Positions 16,466-23,055 of a stretch of DNA of 44,073 bases are shown one piece after another (within the stretch, counting starts at the first letter, position 1; each line of letters starts with the position of its first letter). The stretch is from JBIOWF01 sp044868295 (lineage in GTDB: Bacteria > Actinomycetota > Actinomycetes > Streptosporangiales > Streptosporangiaceae). A model generated the notes under the pieces. That model was not told the DNA's origin. It saw nothing but the letters and a program-made list of their open reading frames with translations, and made no database searches. Location: contig JBIOWF010000247.1 of NCBI GenBank assembly GCA_044868295.1, positions 1 to 44,073 of the forward strand. The letters run 5' to 3'. A program made the translations under genes and the position numbers.

Positions 16466-17401
16466 TCACTGCGGCTGGGCGGTGAGGCGCTTGCGGAAGA
16501 CCCAGTAGGTCCAGCTCTGGTAGGCGATCACGCCCGGTAGCGCGATGAGGCCGATCCAGGTCAGGACCGTCAGCGTGTAGGGGCCCGAAGCGGCCTCGGC
16601 CACGGTGAGGCCGGGCATCGGGGCGGGCCAGAGAGCGCCGAAGAGAGCCGCCGTGGTGAAGACGATCGACGAGGCCGTGGCGGTGAAGGCCCAGCCCTCG
16701 CGACGCCGCCAGACGAGCGCCACACCCGCCGCGAGCGCGGCCATCGCCGTCAGCGAGAAGGCCCACAGCCAGGGGGCGCCCGACCAGTTCGGCACGTCCG
16801 TGGCCGAGCCCGCGATGGCCGGCAGCGTCGCGACGGTCACCGGAACGGCCCCGGCCGAGACCAGCACGGCCGCCCACCGGGCCCGGTCGCGCACCGGGCC
16901 CGTGGTCTTGAGCGCGACGAACACCGCGCCGTGCAGCACCGAGACCGACAGGGTGAGCGCTCCGCCGAGCACGGTCGCGAGCGCCGAGCCGTACAGCAGG
17001 TTGCCGAAGATCGCGCCCCACAGGAAGGCGGCGAGCACGCTGCCGGTCACGATCGCCGCGTCGCACAGCGCCAGTTCACGCCCGGCGCGGACCTTCCCGC
17101 GCCATTCCAGGCCGACGCCGCGCACGATCAGGGCGGTCAGGACCAGGAAGACCGGCAGGTAGAAGGTGCTCAGCAGGCCTGAATACCAGGCCGGGAAGGC
17201 GGCGAACATCGCGCCGACGGCGGTGATCAGCCACACCTCGTTCCCGTCCCAGACGGGCCCGATCGTGCCGATCACCTGCTTGCGCTCCCCCTCGCCCCGG
17301 GCCAGCAGCGGCAGCAGGGCGCCCACGCCGTAGTCGAAGCCCTCCAGCACGAAGTAGCCCGTCCACAGGAACGCGATGACGATGAACCAGAACGTTGTCA
17401 T
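16466..17401 (-). CDS. cydB: Cytochrome bd ubiquinol/menaquinol oxidase subunit II
   Basis: The 311-aa integral membrane subunit of the bd-type terminal oxidase has the characteristic N-terminal WTGYFVLEGFDYGVG and GTIGPVWDGNEVWLI stretches and about eight further hydrophobic segments. It partners CydA to reduce O2 with quinol as donor. The length is close to the actinobacterial norm (~335). It begins 10 bp after the cydA stop, so the two form one operon. cydD and cydC are not adjacent. Confidence 0.95.
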   Translation of the reverse strand: MTTFWFIVIAFLWTGYFVLEGFDYGVGALLPLLARGEGERKQVIGTIGPVWDGNEVWLITAVGAMFAAFPAWYSGLLSTFYLPVFLVLTALIVRGVGLEWRGKVRAGRELALCDAAIVTGSVLAAFLWGAIFGNLLYGSALATVLGGALTLSVSVLHGAVFVALKTTGPVRDRARWAAVLVSAGAVPVTVATLPAIAGSATDVPNWSGAPWLWAFSLTAMAALAAGVALVWRRREGWAFTATASSIVFTTAALFGALWPAPMPGLTVAEAASGPYTLTVLTWIGLIALPGVIAYQSWTYWVFRKRLTAQPQ

Positions 17402-17411
17402 TGGGAGCTCC

Positions 17412-19193
17412 TCAATACATGAGGGTCGGCGCGAGCCGTACCGAATCGGGGTCCGCGATCGTGACGGCGGAGTCCGGCGCGGTGGGCGGCAGTTCGGGCC
17501 CGGCTTTCACATGGCGCAGCAGCAGGGCCGCTTCGGCGACGGCGAGCAGGCCGTACAGGACCGTGAAGACGCCCAGGCTGATCGCCACCTCGGTCAGGCT
17601 GACCCCCGGTGACACGCTGGCCGCCGTCATCAGTTCACCCTGGACGGTCCACGGCTGGCGGCCGATCTCGCTGAGCAGCCAGCCGGCGACGATCGACATC
17701 GTCGGGAGCGGCAACGCGAACACGCACGCCCGGGCGAACCACGCGGGCACGGGACGCGCCGCGGGTACGGTGTCCGCCGGGCCGCCATGAGTGCCCACCC
17801 TCGGTCCGGTACGGCTCGCCGGGATGCCACCGATTCCCGCCGCCATCCGATGAGCTGCGGTGGTGTCCGCCGGGACGCCGAAGGCTCCCACCGTCGGTCC
17901 GGTGCGGCTCGCGCCGCGCCTTCTCCTGCCGGGACGGCTTGCACCACGGCTGCCGCTTCCGGTACGGCTGCCGCGCCGCCTCCGGGTGAGCCAGAGGCCG
18001 AGGACGGACAGGCCGACGGTCGCCATACCGAAGGTGGTCATCACGCGGAAGGACCAGAAGACGACGGGCAGGTTTGGCGTGTAGTCGCCCGGGCCGAACT
18101 GCTTCTCGTATCGCTGTTGGATGTCGTCGATGCCCTCCACGGTCGCCATCGGGTCATGGGCGGCGAGCAGGCTGAGCAGATAGGGCACCTCGACGCCGGG
18201 AACGGGGGAGAAGGGGGCGCCCGCCACGTCGCGGCGCAGGCCTTCGGCCGCCGCCAGCTTCATCGGCTGCTGCTCGCGCAGGAGCTGGCCGGACATGTCG
18301 CCGGTTCCGGCGACGATCGCCCCGGCGACGGCGGTCATGACGAGGGCGCCACGCAGGCTGGTCCGCCACATGTCCGGGCGCCGCCGGATCGGGACGGTCA
18401 CGCTGTCCCGGTCCGCGGGGCCGCCGGCCGTACCGCGCATGCCGTGGTTGGTGGCACGAGAGAGTCCCGCGAGGTCGATGGCCGTAGCGTGCGGGCGGGT
18501 GAAACGGGGGGCGCGGCGGGGGAGGAGCGTGAGGCCGCGCTCGCGCAGGATGCGGTGGCCGCTGACGGCGAGCACGAATCCGCCGGCCACGACGAACGAG
18601 GCCGCGACCACGTGGGGCACCTGGGCGAGAGCGGTCGAGTTGGTGAGGACGGCCCAGAGGTCGGTCATTCGAGCGCGGCCGTCGACGACCTCGTAGCCGA
18701 CCGGGTGCTTCATCCACGCATTCGCAGCAAGGATGAAATATGCCGACAAATTGGACCCGATGACCGCTGCCCAGATGCACGCGAGGTGGATCTTCTTCGG
18801 CAGCCGGTCCCATCCGAAGATCCAGAGGCCGAGGAAGGTCGACTCCATGAAGAACGCGAGGAGTGCCTCCATCGCCAGCGGCGCACCGAAGACGTCACCC
18901 ACGAAGATCGAGTACTCGCTCCAGTTCATGCCGAACTGGAACTCCTGGACGATGCCGGTGACGACGCCCATCGCGAAGTTGATCAGAAACAGCTTGCCGA
19001 AGAACTTCGTGAGCGCCAGAAGGCGCTCGTCGCCTCGCTCGCCTCGCTCGTTCGCGGGCCGTTTGGTGGAGCGGTACCAGGCGGTCTGCAGCCCGGCGAC
19101 GAACACGCCAAGGCCGATCGTCAGGGGTACGAACAGAAAGTGGTAAACGGTGGTGACCCCGAACTGCCACCGTGCCAGGTCCAACGCGTCCAT
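17412..19193 (-). CDS. cydA: Cytochrome bd oxidase subunit I, with extended loops
   Basis: The 593-aa heme-bearing subunit shows the N-terminal FGVTTVYHFLFVPLTIG (axial His), the multi-TM core, the MKHPVGYEV region and the GRQPWTVQGEL Q-loop-end motif near the C-terminus. Usual length is about 450-520 aa. The excess comes from a basic hydrophilic loop after HRILRERGLTLLPRR and a long Arg/Gly/Pro-rich insertion after VLGLWLTRRRRG that contains a duplicated ~31-aa unit (SRTGP..VG..G.PADT). The insertion lies in a loop between membrane segments and probably does not break the core. GAGGGG is 4 nt from ATG 19193, and the dyad array at 19218-19260 lies upstream. Confidence 0.93.
   Translation of the reverse strand: MDALDLARWQFGVTTVYHFLFVPLTIGLGVFVAGLQTAWYRSTKRPANERGERGDERLLALTKFFGKLFLINFAMGVVTGIVQEFQFGMNWSEYSIFVGDVFGAPLAMEALLAFFMESTFLGLWIFGWDRLPKKIHLACIWAAVIGSNLSAYFILAANAWMKHPVGYEVVDGRARMTDLWAVLTNSTALAQVPHVVAASFVVAGGFVLAVSGHRILRERGLTLLPRRAPRFTRPHATAIDLAGLSRATNHGMRGTAGGPADRDSVTVPIRRRPDMWRTSLRGALVMTAVAGAIVAGTGDMSGQLLREQQPMKLAAAEGLRRDVAGAPFSPVPGVEVPYLLSLLAAHDPMATVEGIDDIQQRYEKQFGPGDYTPNLPVVFWSFRVMTTFGMATVGLSVLGLWLTRRRRGSRTGSGSRGASRPGRRRRGASRTGPTVGAFGVPADTTAAHRMAAGIGGIPASRTGPRVGTHGGPADTVPAARPVPAWFARACVFALPLPTMSIVAGWLLSEIGRQPWTVQGELMTAASVSPGVSLTEVAISLGVFTVLYGLLAVAEAALLLRHVKAGPELPPTAPDSAVTIADPDSVRLAPTLMY
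17771..17920. repeat. 93-bp tandem repeat inside cydA
   Basis: TGTCCGCCGGG occurs at 17771 and again at 17864. The following ~57 bp (through CCCACC-TCGGTCCGGT-CGGCTCGC) are also repeated with a few changes. The 93-bp period preserves the reading frame and encodes the duplicated Arg/Gly/Pro-rich loop unit of CydA. Confidence 0.75.
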
Positions 19194-19217
19194 GTTCCCC
19201 TCGCGGGTGCCGGAGCT

Positions 19218-19260
19218 CTACAGCTTGTAGTTCTACTAAAAGTAGTACTACAGCTTGTAG
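19218..19260. promoter_or_regulatory. Triple-dyad operator array upstream of cydAB
   Basis: Three 13-bp dyads lie exactly 15 bp apart: CTACAGCTTGTAG (19218-19230), CTACTAAAAGTAG (19233-19245) and CTACAGCTTGTAG (19248-19260). Each has perfect 5-bp arms and a 3-bp centre. The array starts 25 bp before the cydA start, in the promoter/leader region. The CTACA-TGTAG form resembles BlaI/MecI/CopY-type TACA-n-TGTA operators (family knowledge); the regulator is not in the window. From 19261 to 19583 I see no gene; a weak DevR/DosR-like AGGGACCATCGCCCT lies at 19406-19420. Confidence 0.75.
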
Positions 19261-19583
19261 AGCAATGAGAGGGGTCGGTGCCGGGAGCCACTGCGATCTT
19301 CGTCACATGGCCGGGGCCAAGTCCCCCATGACCCCGGCCGGTCGCTGTGCGCGGCACACATCCCCATGCCTTACAGAGAATGCGGGTTGAGCTGTCCCGG
19401 TCTGAAGGGACCATCGCCCTGACTTCCCGGGAGCGACTCCTAGGAGGCGCATTCCCAATGATGGGCAAGCCCGGCGAGATCGGCGTCCGCCGCTGGGCTG
19501 ATCATTCGTCCGCCGCGAGGTTGACGAGCACGTCCTCCACCCGCGTGCGTCCGAGGCCGCGGATCGCGGCGGCCGTGACCCGG

Positions 19584-20513
19584 TCAGGAGATTCCGGCGG
19601 CCTTGAGGTAGGCGTTCAGGTTGCCCAGCTGGAAGCCGCGGCGCTTGATCTTGTTCACCAGGATGCGGAAGTCGCGGGCCAGGTCGGGCCGGAAGTGCAG
19701 CAGCAGGATGTCGCCCGGATGTAATTTCTTGTCCGGCGTCTGATAGGCGATCTTCCCGCCCGGCTGCACGGTAGCGGTCCACAGCAGCACGGCGCGCATG
19801 CCGCAGGCCTTCGCCGTCTGGAGCGTCGTGGTGTTGTATTCGCCGAACGGTGGTCGGAACAGGGTGGGCCTGCGCCCGATCCTCTTGCCGATCGTGGTCG
19901 CCGACCCGCAGATCTCCTTCTTCTGCTGCTCCGGGCCGAGGAGCCGCAGGTTGGGATGGGTGAGCGTGTGGTCCTCGATCGGCGCGCCGGCGTCGCTGAG
20001 CGCCTTGAAGTACGGCCAGCCGCCCGCGCCGACGTAGCGACCGCCGGCCATGGTGGGGTCAGGCGGCACGGTGGCCTCCACGGCGTTTCGCGTCGCGAAG
20101 ACCGTGATCGGGATCCGCGCGTTCCGCACCTGCCGTAGGAAGCCCGGATCCTGCTCCCAGCCGTCGTCGATGGTCAGGAAGACCACCTTCCGCGTGGTCG
20201 GGATGCTGCTGATCACTGGCGGCAGGCCGCCTGCCGGCCTGGGTACGCGGTCGACCTCACCCCGCCTCGGGAGCGTTCCTGGAGGGCCGGTCGGAGTCGG
20301 CGAGGGAGTGGCGACCGGAGCTGCGGGCGGGGTGACGCCGGGCGTACCCGGGGACGCGTTCCGCGTGACGGCAGTCCCACCACTCGGCGAGCATCCCGTC
20401 ACCAGCCCCGCCACGACCGCCAGAGCCATCGCTGATTGAACCAGCCCTCTGACCGCGCCGCCGCCGATGGAGATCGCCACTCGTGGTGATCTTCTGCCAG
20501 CCATGGCGGACAT
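19584..20513 (-). CDS. Lipoprotein polysaccharide deacetylase (NodB domain)
   Basis: The 309-aa lipoprotein has an N-terminal signal with lipobox LVTGC (Cys41), a Pro/Thr-rich linker (about 45-100), and a NodB domain: TIDDG (114-118, metal and catalytic Asp), H182-xxx-H186 in DHTLTHPNL as zinc ligands, RPPFGEYN (220-227), and a late LLLHF containing the catalytic-type His. It should deacetylate N-acetylated glycan (peptidoglycan or another wall polymer) outside the membrane. TFDDG is the commoner form of motif 1; Ile instead of Phe is conservative. The gene is monocistronic. Confidence 0.88.
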   Translation of the reverse strand: MSAMAGRRSPRVAISIGGGAVRGLVQSAMALAVVAGLVTGCSPSGGTAVTRNASPGTPGVTPPAAPVATPSPTPTGPPGTLPRRGEVDRVPRPAGGLPPVISSIPTTRKVVFLTIDDGWEQDPGFLRQVRNARIPITVFATRNAVEATVPPDPTMAGGRYVGAGGWPYFKALSDAGAPIEDHTLTHPNLRLLGPEQQKKEICGSATTIGKRIGRRPTLFRPPFGEYNTTTLQTAKACGMRAVLLWTATVQPGGKIAYQTPDKKLHPGDILLLHFRPDLARDFRILVNKIKRRGFQLGNLNAYLKAAGIS

Positions 20514-20538
20514 CTTGCCATTTGATCGGATTGGGCCG

Positions 20539-21462
20539 TCAATTCGGGGTGGTCGACTTCCAGATCGAGACGTGGACGGGCGGGCGGAACCGGGCTCGGG
20601 GGACCCCGGCCTGTGGTGAGTGCATCAGTTGCGTCGCGATGGGTGTTCCCAGGAAGTCGAGGAACGAGTTCGCCACGGACGAGCGCTGGCCGCGTTCGAG
20701 CGCGGTGGCGTACCACCAGATGTCCATCGGGGTGGCCGGTGTCTCCACGAGGGTCAGATCTCCTCGGCGCAGGTGGTGGGCGACCAGGTGGCCGACGGCC
20801 GGCGCGATGCCCGCGCCTTCGGCCGCGGCGTTCCAGGAGGCGGTCTGGCTGGGGAACACCCGGACGCGGGACTCGGGCACCCGGAGTGCGCGGAGCAGGC
20901 GGCTGGCCTCGCTTTCCGGGTCGGCGATGGACGGATCGACCAGCCAGATGTCCCTGCGCCCCTCACGGGAGCCGACGGCGACGATCCTGCATCGCAGCAC
21001 CGGCTCGCTCACCAGCCGGTCCCCGGCCATCCGGGGGCCGAGGGCGACGTCGGCGACGCGGCTGGTGAGCAGGAGTGGCATCTCGTCGGTGGTCGTGTCC
21101 CCGCACGTGGTCTCCATCGTCTTGCGCCGCCCGAACGCGTCCGTCAGCGAGGTCGCGACGAATTCGGCGATCGTGCTGGTCGCGATCACGTGCAGCCGCT
21201 CGGCCCGGACGGCGTGGACGGCGGCCTCCGCCTCCGCGCTGAGGGCGATCATCTGGGAGGCGATGCCGAGCAGCCGCCGCCCGCCCTCCGTCGGGACCAT
21301 CCTGTCCCCGGACCGGACGAGCAGCGGATCGCCCAGGTGGAGGCGGAGCGCACCGAGCGCCTGCGAGATCGCCGGCTCGCTCACCCCCAGCGCGCGGGCC
21401 GCCGCCTTCACCGATCCCAGTCGAGCGACGTATACGAACGCGTTCAACTGCGTGAGAGTCAC
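20539..21462 (-). CDS. LysR family transcriptional regulator, divergent from cox genes
   Basis: The 307-aa regulator has an N-terminal winged HTH (TLTQLNAFVYVARLGSVKAA, then ALGVSEPAISQALGALR) and a C-terminal periplasmic-binding-like effector domain. It is transcribed away from coxM with a 118-bp intergenic region holding the dyad TAAGGAATCCCTTA. This arrangement fits control of the CO dehydrogenase operon, as for LysR genes beside actinobacterial cox clusters (inference). The ligand is unknown. Confidence 0.88.
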   Translation of the reverse strand: MTLTQLNAFVYVARLGSVKAAARALGVSEPAISQALGALRLHLGDPLLVRSGDRMVPTEGGRRLLGIASQMIALSAEAEAAVHAVRAERLHVIATSTIAEFVATSLTDAFGRRKTMETTCGDTTTDEMPLLLTSRVADVALGPRMAGDRLVSEPVLRCRIVAVGSREGRRDIWLVDPSIADPESEASRLLRALRVPESRVRVFPSQTASWNAAAEGAGIAPAVGHLVAHHLRRGDLTLVETPATPMDIWWYATALERGQRSSVANSFLDFLGTPIATQLMHSPQAGVPRARFRPPVHVSIWKSTTPN

Positions 21463-21490
21463 ATCTCCTTCATAGACGCGTACGGCTCAT

Positions 21491-21504
21491 TAAGGAATCC
21501 CTTA
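21491..21504. promoter_or_regulatory. LysR-type dyad in the regulator-coxM intergenic region
   Basis: TAAGG (21491-21495) and CCTTA (21500-21504) are inverted around a 4-bp centre, close to the T-N11-A spacing of LysR sites, and lie between the two divergent starts. It is a likely recognition site for the adjacent regulator. Confidence 0.5.
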
Positions 21505-21580
21505 TTCCCGGATTGTCCGCCGGATGTGACGGGGTGAGTGTGGCCGAAGTGAAGGTGGCTGTAAAGGCGAGGAGGCCGTC

Positions 21581-22471
21581 ATGCAGGTTCCCGCGAGCTT
21601 CGAGTTCGAGCGGGCGGAGAGCGTCGGCCACGCTCTGGAACTGCTGGAAAGGTACGGACCCGAGGCCCGGCTGGTCGCCGGTGGCCACAGTTTGATCCCC
21701 ATGATGAAGCTGCGACTGGCGCAGCCGGAAGCGCTGATCGACATCAACGATCTGACGGAACTCGCCGACATCCGCATCGACGGTGACGTGCTGGTCATCG
21801 GCGCGTTGGTCCGGCACGCCGACCTGCTGGCGAACGAGCTGGTCGCCCGGCACTTCCCGATATTCAGGGACGCCGAGCGGGTGATCGCGGATCCCATTGT
21901 CCGCAACCGCGGCACGGTGGGCGGCTCTCTCTGCCAGGCGGATCCGTCGGAGGACCTGTCGGCCGTCTTCGCCGCGGTCCGGGCCGACGCCGTCATCCGC
22001 GGACCCGGCGGCAGCCGTACGGTGCCGATCAGGGAGTTCCACGTCGGACCGTACGAGACGGAGGTGCAGCCGGGGGAGATCCTCACCGAACTGCGGGTGG
22101 TGATCCGGCCGGGCGGCGGCAGCGCGTACGAGAAGGTGGAGCGCCGGGTCGGGGACTGGCCGGTCGGCGCGGCCGGAGCGGCGCTGTGGCTCGACGGGGG
22201 TACGGCGCTCGGCGACGGCAAGATCACGGAGGCGGGCATCGGGCTGACCGCGGTCGGCGCGGAGCACTTCGCCGCCCCGGAAGCCGAGGAGTTCCTCATC
22301 GGAAAGGCGCCGGGAGAGGACGTCTTCCGGGAGGCCGGCCGGATCGCCGCCGAGCACTGCGATCCGCGGGCGGACCAGCGCGGCCCGGCCGACTACAAAC
22401 GCCATCTGGCGGGTGAGCTCACCCGCCGGGCCCTCCACAGAGCGGCCACGCGCGCGGGGGAGGCGTCGTGA
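21581..22471 (+). CDS. coxM: Aerobic CO dehydrogenase medium (FAD) subunit
   Basis: The 296-aa flavoprotein subunit has the two FAD-binding motifs AGGHSLIPMMKLR (33-45) and TVGGS (112-116), as in CO dehydrogenase/xanthine dehydrogenase medium chains. It passes electrons from the 2Fe-2S clusters of CoxS to the respiratory chain. It is the first gene of a tightly overlapping M-S-L operon (GTGA overlap with coxS), the order expected for coxMSL. Assignment to CODH rather than another molybdenum hydroxylase rests on the CoxL motif. Confidence 0.9.
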   Translation: MQVPASFEFERAESVGHALELLERYGPEARLVAGGHSLIPMMKLRLAQPEALIDINDLTELADIRIDGDVLVIGALVRHADLLANELVARHFPIFRDAERVIADPIVRNRGTVGGSLCQADPSEDLSAVFAAVRADAVIRGPGGSRTVPIREFHVGPYETEVQPGEILTELRVVIRPGGGSAYEKVERRVGDWPVGAAGAALWLDGGTALGDGKITEAGIGLTAVGAEHFAAPEAEEFLIGKAPGEDVFREAGRIAAEHCDPRADQRGPADYKRHLAGELTRRALHRAATRAGEAS

Positions 22472-23055
22472 AGATCGCCGTTGCTGTGAACGGCCAGCCG
22501 TACGTGCGGGACGTCGAACCCCGCCTGCTGCTCGTGCACTTCCTCCGGGACGAGCTCGGGCTCACCGGCACCCACTGGGGCTGCGACACCTCCAACTGCG
22601 GCGTCTGCGTGGTTCAGCTCGACGGCACCCCGGTCAAGTCTTGTACCGTCCTCGCCGTCATGGCGGACGGGCACGAGGTGACGACCGTGGAGGGGCTGGA
22701 GAAGGACGGCGAGCTCGACACGATCCAGAAGGGCTTCGCCGAGTGCCACGGCCTGCAGTGCGGCTTCTGCACCCCGGGCATGCTCATGACCACCCGCTGG
22801 CTGCTCGACCGGAACCCCCATCCGGACGAGGGCGAGATCCGCGAGGCGATCTCCGGGCAGCTGTGCCGATGCACCGGCTACGAGAACATCGTCCGCGCCG
22901 TCCTCTGGAGCAGCCGAGCCGAGAACGGCAGTGAGCCCATGAGCGGTGAGGCCGTGAGCGGTGAGGCCTTGAGTGGTGAGGCCTTGAGTGGTGAGCCCGT
23001 GAGCACTGAAGCCATGGGTGCGGCCACGATCGAGAACGAGGGAGCGAGGCCATGA
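22468..23055 (+). CDS. coxS: Aerobic CO dehydrogenase small (2Fe-2S) subunit
   Basis: The 195-aa iron-sulfur subunit has the plant-type ferredoxin cluster ligands C39, C44, C47 and C59, and the second cluster ligands C98, C101, C133 and C135 (CGFC, CRC). Standard CoxS is about 160-170 aa. The C-terminal ~30 residues here are a variable tail made of pentapeptide repeats (SGEAL-type) encoded by 15-bp units. GTG 22468 overlaps the coxM stop, and the 3' end overlaps coxL by 4 bp. The tail lies past the conserved fold and should be tolerated. Confidence 0.93.
   Translation: MKIAVAVNGQPYVRDVEPRLLLVHFLRDELGLTGTHWGCDTSNCGVCVVQLDGTPVKSCTVLAVMADGHEVTTVEGLEKDGELDTIQKGFAECHGLQCGFCTPGMLMTTRWLLDRNPHPDEGEIREAISGQLCRCTGYENIVRAVLWSSRAENGSEPMSGEAVSGEALSGEALSGEPVSTEAMGAATIENEGARP
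22931..23020. repeat. 15-bp tandem repeats in coxS tail
   Basis: Six degenerate 15-bp units (consensus GTGAGGCCKTGAGYG) run in frame and encode SEPMS-GEAVS-GEALS-GEALS-GEPVS-TEAMG. Units 3 and 4 are identical, suggesting recent expansion. Confidence 0.8.

Noticed and set aside
19498..19583. Minus-strand segment just after the deacetylase gene reading AAAIRGLGRTRVEDVLVNLA
   Set aside because: It looks a little like a helix-hairpin-helix end but has no start codon and is too short to call; it may be a gene remnant.
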